Positions 38,401 through 50,058 of a stretch of DNA of 64,000 bases are shown in pieces. A program made the position numbers and the translations under genes. Origin of the DNA: Oncomelania hupensis (taxonomy: Eukaryota > Mollusca > Gastropoda > Littorinimorpha > Pomatiopsidae); assembly GCA_036898135.1 (NCBI GenBank), contig CM072511.1, positions 41,867,243 to 41,931,242 on the forward strand, in the 5' to 3' direction. The stretch's first letter is position 1, and each line of letters starts with the position of its first letter. The notes beneath the pieces were generated by a model, which was given only the letters and a program-made list of their open reading frames with translations, was not told where the DNA came from and did not search any database.

Positions 38401-38796
38401 AAGCATGGAGATGAGGTGATACAGAAGACTTCTGGGCTTTTCCTATACCCAACACATCACCAACGACGAAGTCCGAGAGACCATCACACAAGCTATTGGA
38501 CAACACGATGACCTGCTCACAGTGGTGAAGAAACGGAAACTCCGATGGTATGGCCACGTCACCAGATCATCAGACCTTGCAAAGACTATTCTGCAAGGCA
38601 CAGTGCAAGGAGGTAGAAGAAGAGAGAGACCGAAAAAGAGGTGGGAGGACAACATTCGAGAATGGACTGGTTTGACACTGAGCGAAGCCATCAGGGCTGC
38701 TGAGGACAGGGAAAGATGGAGTATGTTGGTTAAACGATCATCTGTGGTGCCCCTACGACCTCAGGGTTACGGGACAGGGTAGGGTAGGATAGGATA
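35468..38796 (+). mobile_element. RTE-type LINE, essentially full length (3.33 kb) but inactivated
   Basis: Flanked by a 10-bp repeat GTTTGTTTGT (35458-35467 and 38797-38806) and ending in (GGATA)n. It encodes, in order, an apurinic-type endonuclease (TWNVRTLTAEGKLEELV, LGISELRWKGLG, later VQGDWNAKVG, NQIDYIMVKKR and SDHDLLMMSF) and RT (KKSKSAGVDNIPAELLQAGG, YRTVSLISHPSKVLLK, EEQAGFRAGRSTTEQIFNLR, VFIDFKKTFD, VRQGCLLSPTPFNIFLER, FADDIDGL), then the conserved C-terminal domain. The frame is broken by several stops and frameshifts, including one at an A-rich run near 37455 and stops near 36052, 36280, 36937, 37713 and 38035. The endonuclease is the type often mis-annotated as craniofacial development protein 2-like. 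It sits inside the inverted-repeat element at 34573-39325. Confidence 0.9.
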
Positions 38797-39560
38797 GTTT
38801 GTTTGTTTCCACACCTCGTGGAAGTTGCCGCATAGGCGGAAGAGCCACAGGATCCTTCATGGTGGGCAGGAAAGTACATGAAGAAAACTCTTTTTCAAAA
38901 AGCCGAACACGTCATTTGCTGACTGAAATTTCGTCATCTTTTTCACAGGAAAATAATACTGCACAGCAGCAATAACATGGATTCTCACTGGTCCACTTCA
39001 TCGTAAGGCACTTTCTCATTGGTCGGGAGGACTTACTTTTTTTTGTCAGTTTATTATTGAAGATGACGTCATCATGCCAACTCGAGCATCAGCCAGAGGA
39101 TCGCCGAAACAAAATCGCAGTGGACTTGCTTGGTTTTGTTAGTTTATTCCCCCACTTAAATGTTTTTTAACAAGGACTTACTCTATGATATCTCCAAATC
39201 TAAATATAGTTCGGATTTGATTTTTACAGGTAAGATGCGTCATTCTCTTGCAAGTTTGATGGCGCAAAAAACTCATTTTCGACCTTAGGTGGACTTACTC
39301 GGTTTTGTCAAATCACGGCAGAATTATTGCAAAAACCGGTTTTACATAAATTATCAGGTGTTCACATTTATTAAATTATTTCCCCCATTGATGTTTAGGT
39401 AATACACACGAATCAGTTAAGATTCATATAGTAATGCTAAAATAGTTGTGCACATACTCACAACCGCAATATTTTATTGAATGTTGTGGTGAGTCGTTGT
39501 AGAAAATAATTATTTTCCTTCCGTCGCTGTTGTTGTCGAATTTCGCCGTTGCTATGTCAG

Positions 39561-39674
39561 AGCCAACCACCACACCAACGACGACGACGCCAACAACAAC
39601 TACGACACCAACAACAACGACGACACCCACCACCACTACTACACCAGTCCCTACTCTGCCCCCAAGGGAGACTA
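39561..39674 (+). CDS. Collagen-olfactomedin gene, exon 8 (Thr/Pro-rich stalk)
   Basis: A 114-bp exon (38 codons). The acceptor ends ctatgtcag and the donor is GAGACTA|gtaaga. Phase-1 reading gives EPTTTPTTTT, further PTTTTT-type repeats, then PVPTLPPRET and a split Thr codon. It is a mucin-like stalk with many potential O-glycosylation sites, built from near-microsatellite ACN codons, so length variation between alleles is likely. The exon lies just outside the right end of the inverted-repeat element at 34573-39325. The A|CG codon junction into exon 9 restores a Thr directly before the first olfactomedin cysteine, which supports the model. Low complexity is the main reason for caution. Confidence 0.7.
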
Positions 39675-40558
39675 GTAAGATTACCAAAAAGCAAATCATT
39701 AGCATGCTTATCTACAGCCTACACCTACTGGCTTGATCACTCCCTAATTCAGTACCATATCTTGATTTTTTTGCATAACTGCATGAAAAAATGTTTTACA
39801 AAAACAAAAAAAAGAGTGAAAAGATGGAAACTTGTGTTTAATGTCAACCAATACTACGTAAAATACATAAGAACAAATAAAGAAATAAATATGGCATCTT
39901 TTGCATGCTCAAACAGCAAAGAAAATTATGTGAAGCTTACAGTCTAATAACCAGATATTAAAACAAAACAAAATGCTAGTGTTAATACTATAATTCTAAC
40001 AGTATTTATTATAACAGCTTGTCGGCCTTTAGCCTCTGCAAAAACAACAACAACAACAACAAAAACAAAAAACAAAATAAAACATGATAGTTGTCATAGT
40101 TAAAATGCATGCTTCTTTAAAATTGGATATGTAAAATTGGAATGGAGAGGACGTCGGACAGATGAAAAGCTAAGAATGATTTTATCTAAAAGAGACCGAT
40201 ATTAACTACTACTCTTTGGCTAGCCCGTGGCTCACTGCGGAATATCACTTTCATTGCCGTTCATTGTTTTTTAATGTCTGTAAATCCCCCTTCCCCCCCT
40301 TTTTCACCTACTTTTGGCTAAAATGCCCTCTGGGCTATGAGCCTTGTTTCATGCTTGGAATTTATATGTGGTTTTGCTAATAAAAGGACAAAATTCCAAC
40401 GTTCAAAGTTCACTAACAAACAAGACAGTGTTCTTGTTTTATGCTCATCGAGTTGGTTCCCTATCGAAGGAAATGGATATCGATGGGAATAGGGGTTGAC
40501 GTGTGTTAGGATTGAAAGGGGGGGGGAGGGGTCGGGAGGGCACATCAACAAGAACAAC

Positions 40559-40596
<38 letters not shown>

Positions 40597-41619
40597 AACA
40601 GCAACAACGGAGCTACCTGGGATTCATCGATTCATAGCAGGGAGGTGTGGCATGCTGTCAGAGTCTGTCAACATTTCACTATGTCTAAGTGATATATAAC
40701 AAAATTTAAAAAAAAGTCACATAATAATTCCCCCCTCCCTCACCCCACCTTCTTCTATCTCTGTCTCTATATACTGACAGGATTATCTCTGTCTCTATAT
40801 ACTGATAGGACTATCTCTGTCTCTATATACTGATAGGACTATCTATGTCTCTATATACTGACAGGATATCTACACGTACAAGTACAATAAAAATCGTTTC
40901 CGTTTACAAATTGAAGCTAGCGTTGCCATTGGTCCTTAGAGTTTTAGTGTAATGGATCTTGTTTCTTGTAATAATGGGTGTTCTTCTAATAGTAGGGGCA
41001 TAGTTATTCACCTGCGTTGAACAAAACTTCGTCGCATGCTGGTAGGAAGATTATCAATACACAGCTACAATTTCAGCCTTGTTGATGCTACTGGACCCTA
41101 AAAGTTTGTGTGTGTGTGTGTGTGTGTAGGTGTGTGTGCGTGTGTGTGTATGTGTGTATGTATGTTGTTGTTATTGTAGTTGTTCTTGTTGTTGTTATAC
41201 TCTTGCATCGCTTAAAATGATAGTATATTCACTATAGATTTGATTCTCATGTATAGCAAGAAACTACCCTCTTTCACCAGTTCCGATCCTCTAGCACCCC
41301 TTAAAAAAGCAGAAATCATTGTCCAGCTCACGATTTACCCTTAAAACCTGCATTCTCCAACCGCTTTGTGCATAGAGCGATCCTAACCAATTGTCCTTGG
41401 TAGTAGTAGTTGTCCCGGCCCCAGACTTATTGTTGGATCAGTTTGTGTACACCAGTCAAGACAGCGAGAGCCTGCATAGATTCAGTATCTATTGCTGAAT
41501 ATCTTGAAGCTACCCTCTCAAATTATCTTGGCCTGCATGCTGTGATATCGGGAAGAGGAATACTTATTACAAAATTACAATTATACGGCCATCTTCGCTG
41601 TTGCTGTTGATGCTATAAT
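39675..41619. other. Start of the 14-kb last intron
   Basis: Contains A-rich and CAA-rich runs (40037-40075, 40556-40605), the 28-bp minisatellite and a GT tract (41107-41165). No further Thr-rich or Gly-X-Y exon was found. Confidence 0.55.
40757..40867. repeat. 28-bp minisatellite, 4 copies
   Basis: Four units of atctctgtctctatatactg followed by ataggact, with minor changes. It is unrelated in sequence to the 28-bp array at 27566. Confidence 0.95.
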
Positions 41620-42117
<498 letters not shown>

Positions 42118-43058
42118 ATGCTAGCAATAATTACCTGTGTAAAACTCTTGCATACAACTTCGATAGGTCATTAGGACAAGAAAACGATTATGTGACAAGA
42201 TGCTTCTATAGATTGACGGTTTTATGACAATGGTTATAGTCCTGCGTCTTTTCCAGCTATAAGAGAGTTGATTACTGTGAATTCAAATGGATAGACATTG
42301 CCAAAATGAGGTTTATTTCAAAGCAATATTTCTGAGAATACGTAAAATATCCATAATGGGTAGATCACGTCAAACAACTTTTCCAGATAGAGCATCATGT
42401 CGTAAATTGAACTTTGAAGGGTGGCAAACATGCGAGAAAAGTGGCGTAACAGCAAATAATTAAACAAATAGAAAGTAAGTATGAAGATTTGGTCCAGACA
42501 ACCCCCCCAACAAGGTAAATTTTTCTATTAGATTTGTAAGAAAGCGTTGCAAACACATGTTGGACATTCTTATGATTGAAATTTTAAATTCCCACTTTAT
42601 AGACTACCAAAAAAAAAATATTAATTTTGACTCCTGAAAACAAGCTGGAGTATGAGTGAGGGTATAATGATGGTGGGAAGGGGGGAGGAGGGGATAGGTC
42701 AACCTCTCATTAAAGTGCATCTGCGTTTGAGTGGAGTACATAATCGATGGAGTGGAGAAAGGGGGAGATGGATGGGTGGGTGGGCGAAAGTCTAATTCGC
42801 GCTAAGAGATGGCTATTTCTTGATATATTCATCCACTTGTTTATGCCTTACATTTTGTAAAACTTCAATCTAAACTTCGTGTCCGAGCGGTCAAAGAATC
42901 GTTTACTACAGCAGCGCATTGTTTCTCTCCCTTGGAATAGAGGCACAGGCGCCCAACAGATTCACTCAGCGGTGCGCGACGAAGGCGTGGTTGTGAATTG
43001 ACCTCGCTAGAGCATTGTGCGCTTTTTTTTTTTTAGTGTCAATGACGCATAATGACTG
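42118..43058. other. Intron, no gene seen
   Basis: AT-rich with G-rich patches (42675-42790). Nothing recognised. Confidence 0.5.
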
Positions 43059-43165
43059 TTGGTTGGTTGTTTAATTAACGTCTTTTTTCATCAAGATGAT
43101 AAAGACCATACATATAGATTCACGCATTTAAACAGACATACATGAACCCATACATGCACACAGGT
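43059..43165 (-). mobile_element. 3'-terminal fragment of the RNase H-bearing LINE
   Basis: Sequence ttggttggttgtttaattaa and cgtcttttttcatcaagatg match the 3' end of the element at 22519. About 100 bp remain. Confidence 0.65.
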
Positions 43166-43807
43166 ACTATTACCATCTCTCTAACATAACAATAACAATA
43201 TGACTGTATCGAGAAGCCTTTGCTAGACTCGCACCCAGTGCTTTTAAGCTGCTTACACGTTTATTTGAGAGCTTTCACCTCAGTAATGGGGATTAATAAA
43301 CTCTGCTATGGTCATTACATTTGAAAACAAAATAATCTCAATTTCACTTTAAACAACAACAACAACAACAAGACCAACACAATTCAACAGAGTGCTTGTA
43401 CGGCAGCAAGCCTGCATCTTTTCAACCGTTTTCTAACTGTTAAACTAAACCAATTATTTTATTAAGCATTGTGAATGTCATCACGGCCTGCTGTGACGGA
43501 CATTACGGGTTACTGATCACTAATCAAAATGGCGACGATACGCACTAGTATTTGCAATAGGAGGTGAAGTGGTTCGGGTAGAGATTGTGTGTGCGTGTGT
43601 GTATGTGTGGGTGTGCGTGTGTGTGTGTGTGTGCATGTGAAACGCGGTTATTTTTAGAAAAAAATACTTGAAAATCTATATACGTTGTTTTGATGGCCCC
43701 GTTATTTTTTTTTACTTCAATACAATGTTCCGCGTTTGTGAGTGTGTAGGGTGGGACATTACTTTACATTACATTACATTACATTACATTACATTACATT
43801 ACATTAC

Positions 43808-43860
43808 ATGATTATTGCTTTAGGTCCAGCGGACTCTTCCGAGCCAAATCAGGACCGAAC
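43808..43860 (-). mobile_element. Retroposon R1 3'-end fragment
   Basis: Sequence gctttaggtccagcggactc to tcaggaccg, preceded by a (TTACA)n tail (43764-43808). The body stops after about 50 bp and is replaced by the unclassified element X. Confidence 0.7.
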
Positions 43861-43965
43861 GCAAACTTGTTTTTTCCAACCTAGTTCCAGTCATTCGCCC
43901 AAAAAGGCAATCACCGAAGTCGAACGAAGCTCTCCGATGTGTTACGAAATGATGCTTGCATGACT
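43861..43965. mobile_element. Unclassified repeat 'element X', copy 1
   Basis: About 105 bp (gcaaacttgttttttccaac ... gttacgaaatgatgcttgc) whose reverse complement recurs at 45645-45809. It directly follows an R1 3' fragment. No coding capacity or known family was recognised. Confidence 0.5.
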
Positions 43966-44427
43966 ACGACTAGTTGACATTAAAAATGATAGGTGTTGCT
44001 TTTAATTCTGTTCGATTTACACAGATTTAGCATTTTGCAACGGTATACTTTGTTAATATGAGCATAATTATTATCGACCATATTTAATAGTTGCGTTCCT
44101 TGATTTGCATTTTGTTAGTTCTCAGCAGTAGTCTAATAATAGCATTCCCCATTTCCTGCCTAGAACCAAGTAGACACTGTTATACAGTATACATAGGCTT
44201 AATCTACATTATATATTAGAAGTCAGTCTTCGCGCAGCGAAGAAGCTCACTAGCATAATATAATTATTAGACCTGTATTGTTTGTTTTATACGTAAATAA
44301 ATGTATAAACTATATCTATTCTAATTAATAATATTTAGGCCTATACTTGATAATATTCGAATCTTTAAATTTCCGGAGGACGAGTAGGCTAAGCGAATTT
44401 TTTTTTATAACTCGAGATCAGAGTTAT

Positions 44428-44596
44428 TCATTGCTTACAGGGTCCAGCGGACTGCTAAGAGCCGAATCAGGACCACAAAATCAAGACAACTCGAGATCAC
44501 AGTAAAATTAATAGCTAATTAGTTATTAATTGCTTACAGGGTCCAGCGGACTGTAAAGAGCCGAATCAGGACCACAAAATCAAGACCACAACTTCG
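44428..44596 (-). mobile_element. Two adjacent R1-related 3'-end fragments
   Basis: Two similar ~70-bp units, each reading attgcttacagggtccagcg then gagccgaatcaggaccacaa (44428-44492 and 44523-44596). The second abuts a (GTA)n tract. They are short 5'-truncated retroposon ends in minus orientation. Confidence 0.65.
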
Positions 44597-44802
<206 letters not shown>

Positions 44803-45644
44803 CTAATTTAAAAAAAAAAAAGAATAGTGTGCTGCTGTGCGTGCTCAATGGTGTAAATATGGTCAGTGACGTTTTGTTTGTTTTTGCTGAAGTTGGGTGT
44901 AACCCGAAATATTCAGAATGATGGTGTTACTGGTTATTTTTTCTTATAGATTTACCGAAGTTTTCAGATGGTTTATAAAAATTTCCGCTTGCCACGCAAC
45001 ATTTTTTAAATACGTGTTTCTCATTAAAATACATATCATTGAAATACATATAACAAATTTACTGTATCAGTTTAAAAGAATAATATTAGTTAAATAAATA
45101 ATTGCTTTGGTGCTTGCAATAAAAGTGTCACTGTTTTTTGAGACCATTATAAACTTGATTTGCCTTGTTGTGCTGAAGGGACATCAACGTATCCATAGCG
45201 CTTTGAAGTTTTGTCATGGTTTTATTGTTGATATAGATGTGAAATCGTTATATATGTGCATTATGTGTTATGTATTACTTTTACTCTTTATTACTAATTG
45301 TGTCAGTATATTAATCATCATAAAATAATAATAATACTAACTGCTTCAAAATGCGAACAGCTTGAAGCTGTGCAGATTGAAACAGAATTAGATACAGCGG
45401 CTATTTTTATGCACGGATGTTTCACCACAGGCTCTGAAGCCTTTTCTTTTGTCTTTGTAAACTCGATCCGTAGGATCTCATCTTTGATATGATGATGATG
45501 ATCATTGTTGTCAGGGTGGCGACGTGGTGATCGTCCTTAACGCTGATGCAATAGGACGTTAAGCTTCGTTGTTCCTACTCCTTTTGTCTTTGTAAACTCG
45601 TGGGCCTCCTACATACGTACGCAGTATAGTATATAATTCAGGCC

Positions 45645-45809
45645 TACGAAAGACGAGACTTCCAAGCCTGTGGTTTCACGTAGTCCTTCCAGCATTCGTT
45701 CGTAAAACATCGGATAGCTTCGCTCGACTCGGAGAGCTTCGTCCGACTTCGGTAATTGCCTTTTTCGGCGAATTACTGGAACTAGGTTGGAAAAAACAAG
45801 TTCGCGGAC
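45645..45809. mobile_element. Unclassified repeat 'element X', copy 2
   Basis: Contains cgttcgtaaaacatcggata, gcttcgtccgacttcggtaa and actggaactaggttggaaaa, the reverse complement of copy 1 at 43861-43965 with extra length. It directly abuts R1 sequence at 45810. Confidence 0.5.
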
Positions 45810-46486
45810 CGAACAACCCCTGATCCGCATAAAAGATCTGCTGAAACAACCCTAGTGGTAAAACTGAAAGCTCTCCTCCAGCCAGTCACTTTACAATAAA
45901 GACATCCCACGCAGGGGACGCTGAGGCTGTACTCTAATTTATCGAACCCCCGTTTACAAAAACAAAATAGAATACAAACATCATTATAAAATATCAACAA
46001 AACTCATACATATAAAATGCCTACATTGCTAAATAATAACATCATAGGAAGCCATAGTGACCACCTGGCAGAAAGCGTCCAATATTCAATAATATAATAA
46101 TAATAATAACGGATATTTTTATATAGCGGGTACTCCAGCCTATGACCAGACTCACCACGCTTTACATAGTCATTACATATAAATACATGCACTCGATAAA
46201 ACATCACTTTTGCTACAATACACCAAAGACGGAACAGTAAAGGTACAAGCCAAGCTGATCCAACAGACTTCATACACAAAAAGGAGTCTTGTCCCGGAAG
46301 AGTTTTCAAGAAAAAAGGTAGGTGACTGGTCTAGCGAAAAAGAAGATAGTATAGCAGATTGATAGAACAGAGCAGGAATGAGAAAGAGCAAATGAGAAAG
46401 ACAGCAATAGTGGGAATTTAAAGGACTAAATTTCCAGAAAGTGGGGATACTATTTATACTGAAACCCCCGGCACCCCAACGGGGGT
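45810..46486 (-). mobile_element. Retroposon family R1 copy with an internal insertion
   Basis: The minus-orientation R1 body runs from cccctgatccgcataaaaga to the 5' end gcaccccaacgggggt. It is interrupted at 46083-46249 by a 'taataataa...tatatagcgggtactcca' repeat. Its 3' terminus is replaced by element X (45645-45809). Confidence 0.75.
46083..46249. mobile_element. 'taataataa...tatatagcg' SINE/MITE-like repeat
   Basis: Starts with taataataataa, then cggatatttttatatagcgg and gtactccag. This class of ATAATAATAAT-ggatattTATATAGCGC repeat is common in marine invertebrates (established pattern, family not named). Here it interrupts an R1 copy. Comparable heads occur at 47738 and 58441. Confidence 0.55.
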
Positions 46487-46867
46487 TAGGGTGGGACGGG
46501 AGAGGAGAATGTAGAAGCTGGTGGAGTGGAGGAGTGGGTGAAGAACGACGAAGTTGAATGCGGGTCTGCAAACAAGGGTACATAAATATAATACGTGATT
46601 TCCTTGTCCTACGTTGCAGGGAAGATCTGTCTGTTCCCCATTATATCCATACTCACCCCAATTCATTACACTTTAAAAAAAATAATTTTAAAAAAAAGAA
46701 AGAAATGAAGGTCTGTTTTGCCACATTATAAAATGAGATTTAGTGGCTGAACGATACTGATTTTAATATATTTGTGTGGAAACGGCTTAGTTAAATAATA
46801 TAATATTCGAAAAAACAAATCCAACCCCAACCACCAAAATCACCACCACCAAAAACAACAACCACTA

Positions 46868-46907
46868 CAAACACACACACACACACCCACACACACCCAA
46901 ACCACAC

Positions 46908-46949
<42 letters not shown>

Positions 46950-47539
46950 GCTTGCCAACCAATCAAACAAACTAGCACACTAGCAAACAGGCAAATAAAA
47001 TAGTTTTTTTAAATTCTTATTCGGGAGTCGGAAGCAATTATTTTAGGATGCAGGTAGATATAGCCATAAAGATTTTGTTTAAACATTGCACTCATCGTAA
47101 TGGTGCGTGGCTTTTGCATTAACATTCTCATTGGTCATCGCAAACGCAAAGAAAGATTGAAGGACCAATGGACGTGTACGTGTACCCGCATGAGCGTGTG
47201 TATTTTTAGTATGGGACAAGAATTCTTCCAAATCTAGCAGTCACTGCATGCAGATCAGTCAACAACAGCAAATCGCAGAAGTGAACAAATATATTCTAAT
47301 TTCACGACATTAATGCGGTAGTAAATCGCTTGAAACATCCTTTAGAATTTGCTTTATTTGAGACACGCTAAAGAACTAAATGTAATACGTCCTGCGTGAA
47401 ATCATCTGTTCAACATCCCAGGCCTATTTTACTTCTGGTTCAAATCATACTTTCACCACGGACTCACACTTGGAATCAGAAACAGCATAGACACCCCTTA
47501 AAACACACTAAAACTCAGAATCTATTCCCCCCACCACCA

Positions 47540-47590
<51 letters not shown>
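46868..47590. repeat. (CA)n microsatellites flanking unremarkable intron
   Basis: CA tracts at 46868-46948 and 47541-47588. The sequence between and around them (46490-47540) shows no gene. Confidence 0.9.
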
Positions 47591-47592
<2 letters not shown>

Positions 47593-47710
47593 ATAACATA
47601 CACGTACACCCACGCGCGCGCTCTCGTGCTCTCACCCCCCCCCCCCCCACCACCACCACCACCACACACAAACACGAGATCTCCTGTATTCAGTTTCCGA
47701 CTCGGTGTAT

Positions 47711-47737
<27 letters not shown>

Positions 47738-47746
<9 letters not shown>

Positions 47747-47990
47747 TAGTCGTTCTTATAGAGCGCTTTTCCAGCTCGAGAGTTGCTCAAGGAGCTGGGC
47801 GATGCAGGATCTAACTTAAGCCGTCTGAGGCGCCCACCTGCAGGCTGTGTATGACGCCCAGACAACCGAGCACAATCCTGGGCGACAGGGTATAGGACGA
47901 AGGGACCTAATGCTTGCTGGGTGTGACGTGCTGGAATGACTCCTTTACCACTTTTACTCCTAGGAGTATTTTCAGCCAATGCCCAGATTA
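47738..47990. repeat. 'tatagagcgc' dispersed repeat
   Basis: After a (TTTA)n run (47708-47745) comes agtcgttcttatagagcgct, then ttccagctcgagagttgctc and sequence to about 47990. It resembles the 'tatagcgc' class at 46083 and 58441. Confidence 0.45.
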
Positions 47991-48182
47991 ACTCCCCGGA
48001 AGTTAGTCTGGTTATGGCTCAGAACGCCCCCCCTCCCCTTCCCCCTTCTATACCAAATCAGCCCCCACCAGTATAACCAATACACTTCTACTCAAAATTA
48101 CCAGTCAATCGGGAGTTAAAACAGAACAGTTCCAGAATAACCCCCTCCCGCACAACATGAGAGTTAACCTGGGACTAGTCCA
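47990..48182 (+). repeat. GAGTTAAACTGGGACAGG minisatellite, left outlier
   Basis: Recognisable but degraded units (cgggagttaaaacagaacag, tccagaataacc, gagagttaacctgggactag) upstream of the RTE endonuclease fragment. It belongs to the same array as 49138-49956. Confidence 0.6.
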
Positions 48183-49137
48183 GTGGGCTCGGGCACTGAA
48201 TAGAATACACCCAACGTTTCCCGGCGTGTCGTTAGAGGCGACTAACAGGGGTGATGTTAGCACGGCATCACTCTGGCGAAAGTCTTCTACGCAGAGGTCA
48301 CCGGCTAGGGCGTTACTACAGATTCAACGACCAAGTGCTCGGAGCCAAGGCGAGCCACACTGTATTCGTGGATTTCGGCTGTGGCCAACAGCCTGGAGAG
48401 GATTGGGCCCTGCCAGGTCCTTCTTGCCCAAGACACATCGCATGATGAAAACAACCACTCACTCCATACCGGGTCGGTCGTCGCCCGGGTCTCTAAGGAC
48501 TGCGCCTTCCGTTGGCTACCAGGACGGAGGTGATACGTGTGCTACTGATGGACAACTTAGAAAGATCCGCACAAGAGACAACATCGTCATAAAAACCTGG
48601 AATTTCAGGAGGGAAAATTAGAAGAACTGGCCCACGAGCTGGACCACTACCGAGGGAACATTTTAGGTATTAGCGAACTGCGCTAGAAAGGCCTAGGTGC
48701 AACAACGACTGACAAAAGCCACAAGCTTTATTTGAGCGGGAGAGATGACAGGCACGAACCCGGCGTCGGATTCTCGGTCCACAAAGACATTCTAGCCACT
48801 GTCATGGGTTGCCGCCCAGTCTCCAGTAGACGCATTACCATCCGTCCGAGAGCAGCCCCTTTCAGCATCGCCATCACCCAGGCCTATGCTCCAACATCAG
48901 ACTATGACGACAGCGAAGGGAAAATTTCTATGAACATCTACAGGCTGTCCTTGACCATTGCCGAAGAAGAACATAGTCATAGTGCAAGGCGACTGGAATG
49001 CCAAGGTTGGCCAAGATGTGCACCACAACTGGGAAGACAGATGTGGACCCCACTGCAACAACGAGACAAATGACAGGGGTCTGAGACTCTTGGAGTTTGC
49101 CAGATACAACAATCTGATACTGGCAATAAAACGGATC
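48183..49137 (+). mobile_element. RTE-type LINE, 5' (endonuclease) fragment
   Basis: Homologous to the first kilobase of the copy at 35468 (same start context, ctcgggcactgaatagaata). It encodes the endonuclease half with frameshifts and stops (GDWNAKVGQDVHHNWEDRC, NNETNDRGLRLLEFARYNNL). Coding homology ends near 49137, where the sequence passes directly into the GAGTTAAACTGGGACAGG minisatellite. Array-type sequence also lies just upstream (48030-48180), so the fragment interrupts the array. Confidence 0.82.
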
Positions 49138-49956
49138 CAGGTCAACCCCAAGCACACTAAATACACTAAACAGGGGAGTTAAACTGGGACAAGTCCAGAA
49201 CAACCCCTGACTTTCATCGACAACGTAACACGAGAGTTTAACTGGGACAGGGCCAACACAGCACACCCTCACCCCTGCATAACACACTAGAGGGGAGTTT
49301 AAGAGGACCTGATCGAGAACAGCCTCCAAACAGATCTATAAAACACTACAGGGTAGTTATACTGGGACAGGGCCAGATCAGCCAAACGACCCACACAAAC
49401 GCCGTTAAAACATTTCAGGGGAGTTAAACTGAGGCAGATTCAGAAAAGCCAGCCCACCATCTCACCCACCCCTTGCCCATATCTCTATAAAAATAAGGGC
49501 AGTTAAACTGAACCAGGTCAAGGCCATCCCCCACCCCACACACACCTGGAGTTACACTGGGACAGGTTTATAATTGCCTCCTCCACCCACCTATAAAACA
49601 TTAAAAAGGAGTTACCTGGGACAAAAGGGAGTTCAAATGGCGCAGGACAAGAACCCACCTCCACCCCATACAAACACACCTCCATGAAACAGTACAGGGG
49701 AGGTAAACTGGGACAGGCTTAGAATACCCCCCTCCCCCACACACCTATAAAGCGATAAAGAGGAATTTAACTGAGACATGGACAGAAAAGCTCCTACCCC
49801 AACACATCTATAAAGCACTACAGGGGAGTAAAGTTGGGACAACTCCACACCAAACTCCGAACACCTACAACACTTAAAGCTGAGATAGGTCCACAGCCCA
49901 TATTCAAAACGACAGGAAAGTTAAACTGGGATAGCTCCAGATCAGCTCCTATCCTA
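49138..49956 (+). repeat. GAGTTAAACTGGGACAGG minisatellite, forward arm
   Basis: About 12-13 degenerate units of 55-80 bp. The shared core is ggggagttaaactgggacag followed by gtccagaacagccc; unit ends often read ctataaaacactacag. Divergence between units is high. No coding frame. Confidence 0.85.
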
Positions 49957-50058
49957 ACCTGTATTATTCCGTAACCCGTAGGTCGTTGGGGCACCACAGA
50001 TGATTGTTGAACCAGCTCACTCCATCTGTTTCTGTCCTCAGCAACCCTCATGGCTTTG
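49957..50058 (-). mobile_element. RTE-type LINE, 100-bp 3' terminus
   Basis: The last ~100 bp of an RTE copy in minus orientation: tail cctatcctaacc, then gtaacccgtaggtcgttggg, and sequence ending tcatggctttgctcc. It matches the 3' ends at 16453 and 24983. It lies exactly where the surrounding minisatellite changes orientation. Confidence 0.75.

Larger units (their letters stand above)
34573..39325. mobile_element. Inverted-repeat-bounded element with nested insertions (4.75 kb)
   Basis: The left end aattctgccgtgaactgaca, aaaccgagcaagtccac is mirrored at the right end (gtggacttactcggttttgt, caaatcacggcagaatt). Inside both ends are repeated blocks around gcttggttttgtcagtttat (34845-34990 on the left; 39030-39180 on the right). 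The interior is mostly later insertions: a tRNA-SINE at 35158-35310 and a near full-length RTE LINE at 35468-38796. Without these the element would be roughly 1.2 kb with no coding frame, so it was probably a MITE-like DNA element. No target duplication was found. Confidence 0.6.
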
